Shown piece after piece: positions 11,106 to 22,849 of a stretch of 64,000 nt of DNA. This DNA is from Polytrichum commune (taxonomy: Eukaryota > Streptophyta > Polytrichopsida > Polytrichales > Polytrichaceae): NCBI GenBank assembly GCA_950295325.1, contig OX485804.1:18414001-18478000 (forward strand), given 5' to 3'. Below the pieces are notes generated by a model. That model did no database searches. It saw only the letters and a program-made list of their open reading frames with translations, and was not told where the DNA came from. How positions within the stretch are numbered: the stretch's first letter is position 1; every line of letters begins with the position of its first letter. The position numbers were made by a program, and so were the translations under genes.

Positions 11106-12041
11106 ATGGCATCACTTGAGAGCAAGGTTGCTAAGGTCATTGACAAGTTCAATGAAGAGAATCTTAACTTTTGAAAATGCAAAATCAAAATGTTGTTGGC
11201 ATTCATGAATTTTTGGAGCATTATGGACACATCCGATGAAGCGCCAACTTCCAATACGGATCCCAAGGTCAAAAAAGAATCCCAAAGGTGCTTCAAGAAG
11301 GCCATGTCCATCATCAGCCTCAACTTGGCGGACAACGAACTCGCGCACATCAAGAGTTGCCAAGGACCGGCAGAGGCATGAAAGATCCTTTGCAACATTA
11401 TCGTTTGTACGAAATGAATCTTACAAAGATGCACAGAGCAGATGAGGCCAACTCGGTGCAATCTCCGATGAAAGATGGTGCGTTCGAGTTTTGGCACTGC
11501 CGCCTCCTCCATTTAAACGTGAAGGATGTTCATACGCTCCAAAATATGGTGAGTGGCATGAATCTTGATAATTTTTTTGCCCCATGTCCTTGTTGTGTTT
11601 GCGAAGCGTGCATTGAAGGCAAACATCATAAGGTTTCATTTTTGAACGAGAGGGGGAGGAGAACAACCAAGCCTTTGGAGATTGTGCGTTCTGACATATA
11701 TGGCCCCATAAGGATCATATCCATAGGCGGTGCAAGGTATTTCGTGACCTTCATTCATGATTTCTTGAGGAAGGTGTGGTATATGCGTTCAAGTCCAAAA
11801 AGAAGTGTTTTGAGAGGTTTAAGGACTTCAAAGCATTTGTAAAAATGCAATCGGAGCATAAAATCAAGGTGTTTTGGTTGGACAATGATGAGGAGTTCAT
11901 TTCCAAGGCATTCAGCAGTTTTTGAAGGACTATGGCATTAAGAAACAAATGTCCACCCCGTATAGGCCTCAACAAAATGGAATAGCAAAGCATTCAAATA
12001 TCACCATTGTGGAATTGATAAGAAACATACTTCATGCTTAA
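11106..12041 (+). pseudogene. Ty1/Copia gag-integrase remnant
   Basis: From 11106 the translation matches a Copia gag of the UBN2 type (MASLESKVAKVIDKFNEEN..., SIISLNLADNELAHIKSCQG). In-frame TGA codons at 11172-11174 and 11379-11381 fall where such proteins usually have Trp. A large internal deletion near 11400 then joins it to a GAG-pre-integrase segment (FWHCRLLHLN, C-x2-C of the zinc knuckle near 11590-11615) and the integrase core (PLEIVRSDIYGPI). Integrase continues with frame changes near 11780 and 11915 (FWLDNDEEFI, then STPYRPQQNGIAKHSN). The usual catalytic Glu after 'NG(V/I)A' is Lys here. Reverse transcriptase and RNase H are absent. It is dead. Confidence 0.9.
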
Positions 12042-12890
12042 AACTTGCATAAATTATTTTGGATAGAAACGGTGGTTAGTACGAATTAGTAGATGAATTA
12101 GGAGCTACATAGGCCAAAAGTTGACTAGGTCATACTAGAGAAGAATATAGAAATTAGAAGAACTAGCATTTGATGTGTGATATTTAAGACGGAGACGTAC
12201 TTGGGACATGGTTTGACCATATCAAAAAAACCCGTATTTTCCCGGATACACACTTCATATTTCTAGACATTATTTTGGTGAATTGGACGTGAAAATCTAG
12301 AGTGGTATATGAATTGTATTCCTAGATTGCCGTTTCTGAATCCATTGTGTATATATTAAGATTATACATGTGGGTAGGTTTTTCTTTCAAAAAATTTTAG
12401 TAGCAAATTTTAATAGTAGGTGAAAACGTGCGTGGATCAAGGCATTAAGGATATGAAGGCGTATGTAGATGAAGATGTGATCGGATGAAAGCATGAGCGG
12501 ATAGAGGCATAAGCAGATGAAAGTGAAGGCCGTTAATCAAAAGGGTGGTGAACAAAGACCTTAGGATTTAGGAATTTAAGTAGTGTTGAGTAGGTTGTAG
12601 ATGCCGACCGTTAAATTTAGGTACAACCATATCTATGGCCAATAGGCTTTGTGGTGGGAATGGGGTGGTCTGCGAAGGTTAGCATCGGGCTCATTCTGAT
12701 TCTCACTCTTTGGGTTATGACACTCTATTTCTCTCCCCTTCCATGTAGGTAGCGGCGTAAAATTCCTAGAACGCTAGCAAAATTAATGTTGAATAGAAAG
12801 GTCTTTAAATCTTGTTGGTGGATTGTTGTATGTGATTGTTGTATGTGATTGTTAGAGTGAAGGCCGCAACCGGTTGGAGTTCTAGGTTCT
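12042..12890. other. gene-free region after the Copia remnant
   Basis: No further Copia domains, long frames or inverted termini are recognisable. A short 'gatgaaagcatgagcggatagaggcataagcagatg' run near 12480-12525 is a weak local repeat. Confidence 0.4.
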
Positions 12891-12894
12891 GCAT

Positions 12895-13250
12895 GTTGTA
12901 TTAATTTGGATTATATTAATTCTGTTGTATTGCTTCAGGTTATATTGTTTCTATTGTATTGGTTCAAGTTGTATTGCTTTTGTGTATTGCTTTTGTTGCA
13001 TTCATGTAGGTTGCATTGCTTCTGGTTGTATTGCTTCTATTGTATTGCTTCAGGTTATATTGCTTCTATTGTATAGCTTCTGTTGTATTGCTTCAGGTTA
13101 TAATGTTTTTGTTGTATTGTTGTTGTTGTTGTTGTATTGGTTATCGTTGTAATGCTTTTGTTGTATTGCTTTTGTTGTATTGATTATGGTTGTATTGTTT
13201 CTATTGTATTGTTCATATTGTATTGATTATGGTTGTATTGTTTTTGGTTT
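12895..13250 (+). repeat. TTGTATTG-based minisatellite
   Basis: Units of about 12-18 bp built on 'ttgtattgctt(c/t)' with variable tails repeat across some 350 bp. A Cys/Tyr/Phe/Ile-rich open frame across it is a by-product of the repeat and not a gene. Confidence 0.85.
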
Positions 13251-13889
13251 CATTGCTCCGGTGATAAAATTAGAAACAAAGTTAGTGACTAAAGTTGGAG
13301 CTAAATCTTTAGCTTTAGTCTTGGTTGGAGTGTTGGCTTGGAGGGTAGCAAAAGGTCACCCATCCAAAAATTATTCTTCAGAAGGATGGTTTAATCCTTA
13401 ATCCTTTCACTACTCGGCAAATCCAACCAAAGGTGCCCGGTGTAGAATTTGGAGGAAATTAAGTACCTTAAGCCAACCTCCCCTTGCGGTAGTAACTATT
13501 CGGTATAATGGATGAGTTTAGATGAATTTATGATGAGTAGGTGGATGAAAAGCGGTTTTGTGAGGGATGAAATGATGAACTTAGGGTGGTTTACATAAAT
13601 GAATGTGATGCACGGATGAATATGTTGCATTTAGATGATTGTAGGAAATAAAAGGTCATTGCTTGAAGGCATTAGAGTAGTCCACCCATCCGGCCAATCT
13701 TGTGGTTTGTTACTTCGGTTGGAATAACAGTTGTCTTCACACCACACATTCTTAGTAAGAAAATTGATTGTTATCCGACACATTGATGCAGACAAATAGA
13801 GCACAATACTACAGTAAAATGTAAGTTGGTCTTCGAGATGTTTCAAATATCACAACTTCCCCTAATAAAACAAAATGCATCATGATTAT

Positions 13890-14640
13890 AATTTGTAGTT
13901 AAGAAGAAGAAAAGTTTCTTTACGGATCGCAACAAACAAGTAAGGCATGAATGGACAAAAAACCACAAGGATTGGACATAGGAGCAATGAAACAAAGTTA
14001 TATTATCATGTGATAGTAAATTCAATATTGTGATGTTTGATGGTCAAGAATGGTGTTGGAAAAGGCCTAGTGAACCTCTAAACAATCTTGTGGTTAGTAA
14101 GACTATGAAGCATGGAGGAAAGAGCATCATGATTTGGGGTTGCATGAGTTGGGAAGGCATTGGAGAGCTTACCTTAATCAAAGGAAAATGGAATATTGAG
14201 CATTATCATAGTATCTTACAAAACATCATGAGCTTGTTAGTTGCGCAGTTTGGAAAAGTAGTAGAGGAGTGGGTGTTTGAACATGATAATGACCCAAAAC
14301 ATACGAGCAGGTCAACATTCAAATGGTTCAACGATCATGTAATCACAATACCTCCATGGAGTCCACAATCCCCTTACATGAATCCTATTGAACACCTTTG
14401 GACGAAGTGGATCGGTGCCTCCGACTCCATAAAGTCCTCCCCGCTAGCAAGGATGACCTTTGAAGAAGTTGCATGAGGAATGGAACAACATTGAGGTGGA
14501 AATCATAGAGAAGCGGGTGACATCAATGCCCAACAACGTGCATGCATTGTTGAAGGCAAAAGGAGGGCACACCAGATTATATCCAAGTAGCATAGCATTG
14601 ATACAAAACGAACAACAAATAAACTACATTTTTTCGTACG
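13890..14640 (+). pseudogene. Tc1-like transposase, DD34E type, degraded
   Basis: Translation from about 13901 matches the C-terminal two-thirds of Tc1-family transposases: RHEWTKNHKDWT, SKFN, KHGGKSIMIWGCMSWEG, FEHDNDPKHTS, SPQSPYMNPIEHLW. The second Asp (in HDNDPKH) and the Glu (in NPIE) are separated by exactly 34 residues. TAG at 13979-13981 and TGA at 13988-13990 interrupt the N-terminal side. A frame change near 14463-14472 leads into the C-terminal EEWNNI...SMPNNVHALLKAKGG. The DNA-binding N-terminus is missing. The 3' flank (about 14695-14723) resembles a Tc1 terminus; the left end is not resolved. Confidence 0.88.
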
Positions 14641-14946
14641 TTTTGCAATGTTTTCAATACCATCCAACATGGTTCATGTGTCCTGAACCATAATTATGTC
14701 AAAAGTGCCGAAAGTAATACAATACCCCAAATTCACCTTTTTCCCCCATCTAATGTTGGCATGTGAGTCTGATCACCATGCAAATTGACGTGAAGCTAGC
14801 TACATACTTTCTTTAGATTGTTTAGACACCACGTGACATCAGATTCTCCCATTTTCAAGGAAATGTCAATCTTGCATGTTTGTAAAGGGTGTTGCGTTAC
14901 TTTCAGAAGTCACTCTAACTGAGCCCCAATAAACTACTTTGGAGGT

Positions 14947-15489
14947 CCCTTATGCCCCCTTCCCACCTGACTTTAGTTAAGACCCAAAGTATTTCCTAAA
15001 AACCGGGTAAAGCTCCCTCGGTTATAGCGGAGGCATCCGACTATTCCAATGCACCTACAAGAACTTGCTCTGGAGATTTTCAAGTAGGTTTTAGTTAAGT
15101 AGTTTTCACACATGTTCATGGTTTTATCTACCAAGCAATGAATGTTGGGTAGTTTTTGTCCCATCCCCAAATGCCTTACTACTCACCTATCTTACCATCG
15201 GTTTTTGTTAATGAAGCTCCTCGTGCCCTCATAGCTAAGACTAAAATGCAACCAATCACAAGGGTGGGAGGCGACACTTTTAAAGTTCCTATATTCTTGC
15301 CTCATGTCTAGGTACCAATGGGAGGGTCGGTAGTTGAGGCTTAAAACCTCCACTTTTAAGCCATGCCACATCATTTGCCACCTAGGCTCGGCACTAAAAA
15401 GAGCCGTATGTGTGAACCCTACATAACTAAAACCGCTTTTAGACTAAAACTACTTCTAAGTAATGTCAAGTGGGAATGCCCCATTAGGC
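14947..15489 (+). mobile_element. short inverted-repeat element, family A copy 1
   Basis: This ~540-bp segment is highly similar to 19137-19676 in the same orientation. Its ends are imperfect inverted repeats (ttatgcccccttcccacctg against the complement of caagtgggaatgccccatta). It encodes no transposase and is best read as a non-autonomous DNA transposon. A conserved antisense frame in both copies reflects shared ancestry only. Confidence 0.8.
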
Positions 15490-15795
15490 TGTTTCTGAAA
15501 CCAACCCATGTAAAACTATCCCATTTCAAGCTATAGAAGAGTTGTGTGTGTTTTTGCCATCCTACATAACTTAATGGATGCGTTAACTTGCAGGGACATC
15601 GCGATGAATTGTTGGCCCAATAATCTGGGACTGTACATACATGCCTTCCTTACTCAGGCAGCCGATGGAGATTTTAAGTCACCGAATTCTGTTAGTTCTG
15701 ACCGATTGGCACCCATCAATGTTGGAAAGCCCGGAAGGTTGCGAAAGCTTTTTATATGGGAGACAAACACATAGATAGATAGATGAATGGGTACC

Positions 15796-15925
15796 AGTGT
15801 CCGAGGAGATTTGGGGGCATAATTGGTTGAAATCCTAGCATTTCCAAGTCCAACCGGTTACATGTTGGTATCTTTTGGTTTTTCTTTATCAAGTTGGGGT
15901 GTGCTCCATAAATTTCTCTAAAATA
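15796..15925 (+). repeat. dispersed repeat, inverted partner at 50101-50230
   Basis: The segment around 'catttccaagtccaaccggt' and 'tacatgttggtatcttttgg' matches the reverse complement of 50101-50230 over about 130 bp. No ends or coding potential are seen. Confidence 0.75.
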
Positions 15926-16424
15926 ATGGGTAATTTCATAAGTTCATCTTGTTATACCTATCAAATATCAATATATGACTGGTATTACAAATTTTGATAC
16001 AAGATGGATTGGTTCTTTGATATCATGATTGTTAGTATGTTTTGATAACATGCATGCCTATACCTATACGACTTCAACATTGGCCTCAACGAATGAGGAC
16101 CGATATATAGGTGAATGAATATTATCAATGCACAACATCGATAATGGTCTTAAAGAACCCACCGACCGACTTGTTAATATCAAACTTGTAAGACCACTTG
16201 AATGTTGAGAAATAGTGAGTGTCACCAGATAAGAGAATCTTCGTATGTTTATGTTATAGTCTGGGTCAATGCTATCATGATGTTACCACATCATTGATAC
16301 TAGGCACTTTAACCTAAGAATGAGGTCCTTGCATAGTCTATAGACTCAGATGACATCCGAAAACATAAATGCCCTCCAACACCATGTGCTTTTCTACATA
16401 CACAAAGAGCATATCACCAAAACT
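15926..16424. other. gene-free spacer
   Basis: No reading frame or repeat that I recognise. Confidence 0.4.
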
Positions 16425-16800
16425 TAAGCGGGTGTCATCGGTGGTACTTTTCCTCAATTGGACACCTACATTTAATTGGTGTGTGGCTTGACGAGGATCA
16501 CAAAACAAACATTATAAAGATACATGTTTGAAAGAGAAAAGATCACATCCTCAAAAAAAATTATAAAACATTCCACACTCAATAGTGAACATCATTGCCA
16601 GGACCCATGTACTCGGTTAAAGAACCAACCAACATACACTTCCAATAACCATAACTAAATAAGAAAAAAATCCAATTTTTGTCGATGCGCCATCGTGAAC
16701 TTGCTAATGCAACAAAAGTTCCCTTATGTAAGTCTCATTGGGAGAAGTTGGAGAACACAACTAAAAAATGAACCGAATAACACCCACCTACCTTACCTTA
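16425..16800 (+). mobile_element. fold-back element family F6, short copy
   Basis: The ends (gcgggtgtcatcggtggtac and the complement of aataacacccacctacctta) and the internal 'aattggtgtgtggcttgacg' block match the larger element at 49309-50029. The central hairpin of that copy is missing here, so this is a deletion derivative. Confidence 0.65.
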
Positions 16801-16831
16801 TATTGAAAGGGAAGAAGAAGAAAGATGATAC

Positions 16832-16853
16832 ATATATATATATATATATATAT
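16832..16853. repeat. (AT)n microsatellite
   Basis: About 11 AT units directly after the F6 element. Confidence 0.9.
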
Positions 16854-17483
16854 TAGTTGGACATAGGTCTAGGGGTGGAACGAACAGACACTTCATTCAC
16901 GTCGGTCCCTTCCTAGGGATCGAAGTTTCTTTTCTTCTCTATATATATTAGTCCAACTGCTTCAAGTGCATTTGTGTTGAGCTCAAGTAGGATACTTCAA
17001 CCGGCGGCCCGCCACACGCTTCCCAAAGTTGATAGTTGTACTCGATATTTTTTTCCTTTCCGTTCTCGGGCAGGGCCCTAACCAAGACCGAGAACCCCAC
17101 TGACCCACTCGGGCAACTGCCCATGGTGGGTTTTTTTTTTTTATTTATTTTTTCAAAAAACGTTTTCCCCGGAACTACTTTAAAAAGCTGCCCTCCTACA
17201 AAGGAAGTATGTAGTAGTTACATAGGTGGCTTCAAAGCTGTCAGTCCATATTACGACACCTTTTCTGATTGATGGATTGGCGTGTTGCGGTCACTTAGCT
17301 GCTGCTGCTACTGCTGTTAACAAAAAAGATTTCCATTCCAAGTTTTCTCCTCCTCCGTACTCGAAGTTAAATTGGTGTAAGTACAAACACCGCAAATCAT
17401 ACGATTCTGTCTTCACACTTGAATTCTGCCTCACTTTTTAGCATGCAGACTGCTACACTGCTTATGGTATTTAGATGTGACAC

Positions 17484-17827
17484 CTACACTACACTAAATA
17501 TGATATTTAGTGTTTGATTATATTTAGTGTGGTTACCATCCTATCCTACTCAACACTAATTTTCAATTCTTTGATAATTACTATTAGACATAAGTGCGTT
17601 GTCACTTTTCCTATCTCCACTTTCCTTCTTCTTTTATCATTGTTAAAAAAAATTTTCCTTATCCTTACTAACACTAAATTCCTGCATGTAACTTCTAGAT
17701 ATTACCATAGTTGATATTTAGTGTTTGAGTTTACATTTTGTGTTACTTACTTTCATAGGGTTAGTGATATTTAGTGTATGTGTTCGTATTTAGTGCATTA
17801 AACACTAAATAATATATTTAGTGTAGT
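17484..17827 (+). mobile_element. MITE family F2, copy 1
   Basis: The ends are palindromic and inverted (ctacactaaatatgatattt-type at left, tatatttagtgtag at right). The whole ~344 bp matches 55962-56293 in opposite orientation. There is no transposase. The internal short frame shared by both copies on opposite strands is a consequence of the repeat. Confidence 0.85.
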
Positions 17828-19136
17828 TATGAAGGGGCCAAACCTAGATGCCTGGAGGTCTCCCAACCGTCACGTTTGCTAATTGCCAATATGATCTTAG
17901 TTGTCAACATAAGTGAAAAATATTTACATTATGACATTTAGTGTACCGCATTGGGATACTTGGCATGGTAGTTTTGTGTTTCGGTTGCAAGGGGAAGACA
18001 TTCTTGAGCATAGTGATGGCAAGTGTCTTGTGTTTGCATTTTAGTATGCAAGAGGAAGATACTCTTGAGCACACTAATGGCAAGTGTCATTTGTGCACAC
18101 TCTCAATCAACTTGTAGGTCATTGTGTAACATGGACAACCATATCTCATAACACTATTAAACATACTCATGTCAAGATATTAGTAACCGCACTCGAACAC
18201 CAAATGTCATGGGAAGACACTAATGATAAAGTTGTCGATCATTAGTGTAACCTAGCCTACGCCTCAAAACATGGTATGTGACACTATTTTGCACGTGATA
18301 ATAAGCATCATAAACGATGTACTTGCATCAATTTTGTTATGTTAAGATGAATTGCTATCGTAGTAGCTCCTAAGTTCTAACATTGTGACTCAAGTTTGTA
18401 TGTTGAGGGGAGTTATGGATTCGTTGTGTCCACAAAGACTCATCCATTAGGAAGGTGAAAATGCAAAGAACTACAATATAACTTGGAAAAGGATTTATTT
18501 TATTTTTATTAACTTCAAAAATAGTATTGGATTCCCCAAATTAGTGTATTGGTATTTATGTGGAATGATTTGGTCTTCAACTTTGTGAGGGACATGTTTT
18601 CACTAAAGCCCCATCATTCGCTATGGATGAGTTGTCATACTATGTCACATATTTGAAGCCTATGTAAAATTTGTGATAGTCATGATGCATCCAACTCTCT
18701 ACATGAAGGTCACATATGCATGTGTTTTTGTACTTATTTTAGTGGGTCTATTATTAAAGGACCAAGAGGCTCAATGTACAGCCTATATACACAATTTCTA
18801 AGAGTTGCACCAAGTCCAGAAATTGTATTTAAAACATTATTTTTGGGTTTGGGTTATTATCTAGTACACTATGTCACGTCAAGGAGAAAATATAAATACA
18901 CTCACATGTGACATTGATAATAAAAAAATTATACATGTATTTGCATCCAAGGGCACCCATATTATGTATTTGAACCCAAATCTTTGCAAATTTTAAGGTA
19001 TTTAACTGGTTTTAAAAGTGGATTTAAAAAATAAGATGATTATAAATAAGGACATTATTAAAAAATCGTCTTAAAATAGAATAGGTGTGTGGAACTCAAG
19101 GTTATGGTTTTGTGAATGAAGAGGCCTACATTGGGC
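17828..19136. other. gene-free region
   Basis: No coding region is supported. The phrase 'caagaggaagatactcttgagca' repeats in altered form at about 17989-18012 and 18050-18072, a weak local duplication. Confidence 0.4.
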
Positions 19137-19676
19137 CTCTTATGCCCCCTTCCCGCCTAACTTTATCAAATAACCAAAGTATTTCCTAAAAACCGGGTAA
19201 ATCTCCCTCGGTTATAGCAGAGACATCCGGCTATACCAATGCACCTACAAGAACTTGCTCCGGAGATTTTCAAGTAGGTTTTAGTTAAGTAGCTTTCACA
19301 CATGTTCATTGTTTTATCTACCAAGCAATAAATGTTGGGTAGTTTTTGTCCCATCCCCAAATGCCTTACTACTCACCTATCTTTTCCATTGGTTTTTGTT
19401 ATTGTTAATGAAGCTCCTCGTGCCCTCATAGCTAAGACTAAAATGCAACCAATCACAAGGGCGGGAGGCAACACTTTTAAAGGTCCTACATTCTTGCCTC
19501 ATGTTTAGGTACTGATGGGAGGGTCAGGGCTTGAGGCTTAAAACCTCCACTTTTAAGCCATGCCACATCATTTGCCAACTAGGCTCAACACTAGATAATG
19601 TCGATGGTGTGGAGGACAGGTTTTTAGAACCAACTTTTAGTCTTAGCTAAAGTCATGTGGGAAAGGGCCATTAGAT
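19137..19676 (+). mobile_element. short inverted-repeat element, family A copy 2
   Basis: Same family, orientation and length as 14947-15489, with imperfect inverted ends and no coding capacity. The two copies are 4.2 kb apart. Confidence 0.8.
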
Positions 19677-22226
19677 GCTTAAGGGCTAAGCAAAACATTG
19701 TGGGTCTTGGCGGGTGCTATGTGGTCGAAGATTGGAGCAACGATGCAATTGAAGGTGAAAACAACTTAGTACCCTTTACAACTCACAACCTAGATTGTAT
19801 CTAATGAGATTAAGTTGAGGTGGATTGACCATAAACCTAGCTGAAGGGTCAAAGTTTTGCACTACCAGCACATGAGTCCTAGACAATCACCCTGCACTAG
19901 TGGAAGAGAGCATATTTCCACTAACACAAAATAATTGCTTAGGACTCGTATTCTTGTAGTGTCAAGCCAACATGTGTAAAATGAAGGTGAAAACATTGAA
20001 CCTCTGATTTCCCAATCATTTCATTGATATTTGGCATATTGTAGGCATATCTGACCCATAAATAATATTAAATATCCCAAATGGGTGGACAATGTTATGG
20101 TAATTAATGTCATGTACACTATTTGTGATGGGCATAAACTAGCTTCTTAGAGGTCTAGTAGTGTCACATATGTCGATTGTCAACATGACACTATTTGTCA
20201 AGATGAGTACCTCTTGGAAGTGCCAGTTTTTTAGATGAAGGCATTTAGCGTAGGACATTGGGGTGCTTGAGAGGATATGTTGCACTACATAAAGATACTA
20301 CACTAATTAACCCAACTAGTGTGTGTTACAAATCCTAAACCATTCAATAGTAACTTCGGAAATACGCATGTGATACATTAAGATTTTCATGCCTCTATAC
20401 ACCTAAGTACTTAGAGCTTGCTCCAATTGTACACCTTGACCTCCGTAATGTCACCATTTGTAATGTCACTCCCTCTCTTATATCCCAAAACCCTAGGGAG
20501 CGGTTGTGCTTATTTTAAATATCCCTCTACGTTCTCACATTTCCCTCTCATATATCACATACTTTGACATTAAAATAACTCCAACAATGAATCCAAACCA
20601 CACATTCGCACGTATCACATTGTCATTGTTCCAAGATTGACTTTGTGTTATTTCATAATGCCACATGCTACACTAATCATCTATTATCATGCATCCATGT
20701 TAACATTACATATCTCCATAATATCACGTGCACTTTGGTTGCCACAGATGTGATATTAGGGAGGTTAGAGTGTACACCATTTATTCACTTTGTGTCCAGC
20801 CTAACTTGGTTACGTGGAGAAACTTAGTATTAATTACACAGTGTTCTCAATCACCACACCCACTATTTCAAAAGCGTGTTAGAAAAACTTGGAATCAAAA
20901 GGCCATGGGGCTTTGTGTGAATGATCTCGCATCCACATGGCATCACACAACTTCAAATGTCAACACGGGTACATGTGGCTCTTAATTTCGGGTCTAACCC
21001 CCAAATGATCATGGTGAATGTTGAGGTTGGCTTAAACCCACTCAAACAAGAGAAGAAAAAATAACGCCCATATTCAAGTACCGGCATGAATGTGAGCATG
21101 TTAGCCTTATGTTGATCATGGTTGTTTGTGATGCACCCTAAAGTGTTATGCCTCCTTTGGGAGGTGGGCTCTACCACTCAAACACATTCATGTGAGTCAT
21201 CCCAATCTCCAATCTACAACAAAGTTGCCTGTAAAGTTTCTGGATCAAACTCATGGCAACCTGGCTTGCTAAAAGGTAAGTTTGAGAGCTTATTTATAAA
21301 CTCAACCAACGATTTTGAAGGGTTTGAATCAACATGTTGAAAGAGTGGGGTTGAGCTAGAAGGAAACCAACTTTCTATTTATCATACTAGGATTATTGGG
21401 CAAATCTAGCATTCCATAGGTCAATATGGAATTTAGGGTGGCAAGTCTCATGGGATAAACCCTATATTGGACACTTGATTTCATGTAGGTGAATCACTCT
21501 TTGGAAAAGCAATGGGATTTCTTTATCATAAGACAAACACTAGAAACTTTGATATGAAATATTATCGTGCATAATGTGGACTTATTGATGATGCTTAGTA
21601 GCTTACTCTTGGTGATGTTATGTGGTTCCATTGGGTGAACTCTAGGAGGATGCCACGCGCTTAGTTTTGGGCACATATGGACCTTGTAAATTTTTTTGGC
21701 AATGAACTTAAACTTATTTCATATGTCTCAAAAGAAATAAGAAGACATATACAAGTTTGAATCGTGATGGATATGGAGGGATGATCCGTAGGAGTTCCAA
21801 GCTCAATTTTCTGCTAGATTCTTTTGTGTATATAGTAGCATGCCTCTCACTTGATTTTTGAGTTCACATTAGTTTCTTAGTAGAGGTCCATTCTGTGATT
21901 GAAGTTGGTTTACTTCAACTGCCAATGTAAAAGTCCACATCACCATTGAACACTATATACACAAAACAGGTATAAGTATCACATGTAAGCTCAAGGGTGA
22001 TACAAGGTACATATATCCAACACAAATTTGATGTATTACAATCATTCATTTTGGGTCTTTGCATGTATGACATAACATTCATTCAGTCTTATGGTTGAGT
22101 TCCATTTCTATATTAAGCATTTGACATGGGCCTCCACTATGTGACCTGCATGGGAAGAAATCTAGGTAATAAGAAGAAATTGACGCCAACATGATTAATG
22201 AATAATGCTAGTGTGAATAGTATGAA
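19677..22226. other. gene-free region with a weak dispersed repeat
   Basis: No gene is recognised. Part of 21225-21470 (phrases 'ggatcaaactc', 'gagtttgagag', 'gtctcatggga') resembles 54745-54990, suggesting an old dispersed repeat. Confidence 0.4.
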
Positions 22227-22230
22227 TAAT

Positions 22231-22845
22231 GGGTGCAAGCATGGTAAAGTGGACCAAAAAAGTGCTCTGGTATACTTAAACCATCATTTTTTTGGTCAAA
22301 GGCCTAAAAGTAGTAGCAAAGAGTTATTTAAATTGGAATTTTTTTTATGATGACTTCTATTGTTGTGTTAAATACTCAAATGTAGAATATCAAGTTGAGA
22401 TCTTCAATACTTAGCATCAAAAGTGATGCTCAAAAACAAATGGTTGAGTCTGGTTTTGGATGTAGATTTCATGACCTTAACTATTTTGAAGTTAGATTTT
22501 TTTTTTTTATTCCTTGAATTCATTATCTACTTGAGGGCATCACCACAAAACTTTGTAAAAAACCATCAATTTAATGTAATTTTATCATATTTTAAACAAA
22601 TTTTAGACAATCACTTATTCAATATCACCTACTTGCACGCCACTTGCACCGTCTTCTAAAATAGGTAGACTTTTCTTGAAATTCTTTTTGTCATCATAAA
22701 TTGCTTGGCTTTGTAGATCAAGATGTTTTTAAAATGTCTATGGTTTATTTCTTCACAAAATTCAAAGTTAGTACATAAAATTGAATCACTTTCACTTAAC
22801 ACTAGGCAAGGATAAGGAGTTGTCCACTTTACCGTGCTTGCACCC
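22231..22845. mobile_element. MITE with GGGTGCAAGC ends and TAAT target duplication
   Basis: The left end GGGTGCAAGCATGGTAAAGT and the right end (complement GGGTGCAAGCACGGTAAAGT) form inverted repeats of about 27 bp. TAAT flanks both sides (22227-22230 and 22846-22849). The 615-bp interior is AT-rich with no transposase. Superfamily assignment is open. Confidence 0.85.
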
Positions 22846-22849
22846 TAAT

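Noticed and set aside
12925-13152. Small Cys/Tyr-rich protein
   Set aside because: The frame lies wholly within a TTGTATTG minisatellite.
14973-15170. Conserved antisense peptide shared with 19166-19360
   Set aside because: Both lie in copies of the same inverted-repeat element; similarity follows from the DNA repeat and no codon-level constraint is evident.
17514-17714. Conserved hydrophobic peptide shared with 56078-56269 (minus)
   Set aside because: The two frames are in opposite-orientation copies of MITE family F2, and the AT-rich DNA explains the hydrophobic residues.
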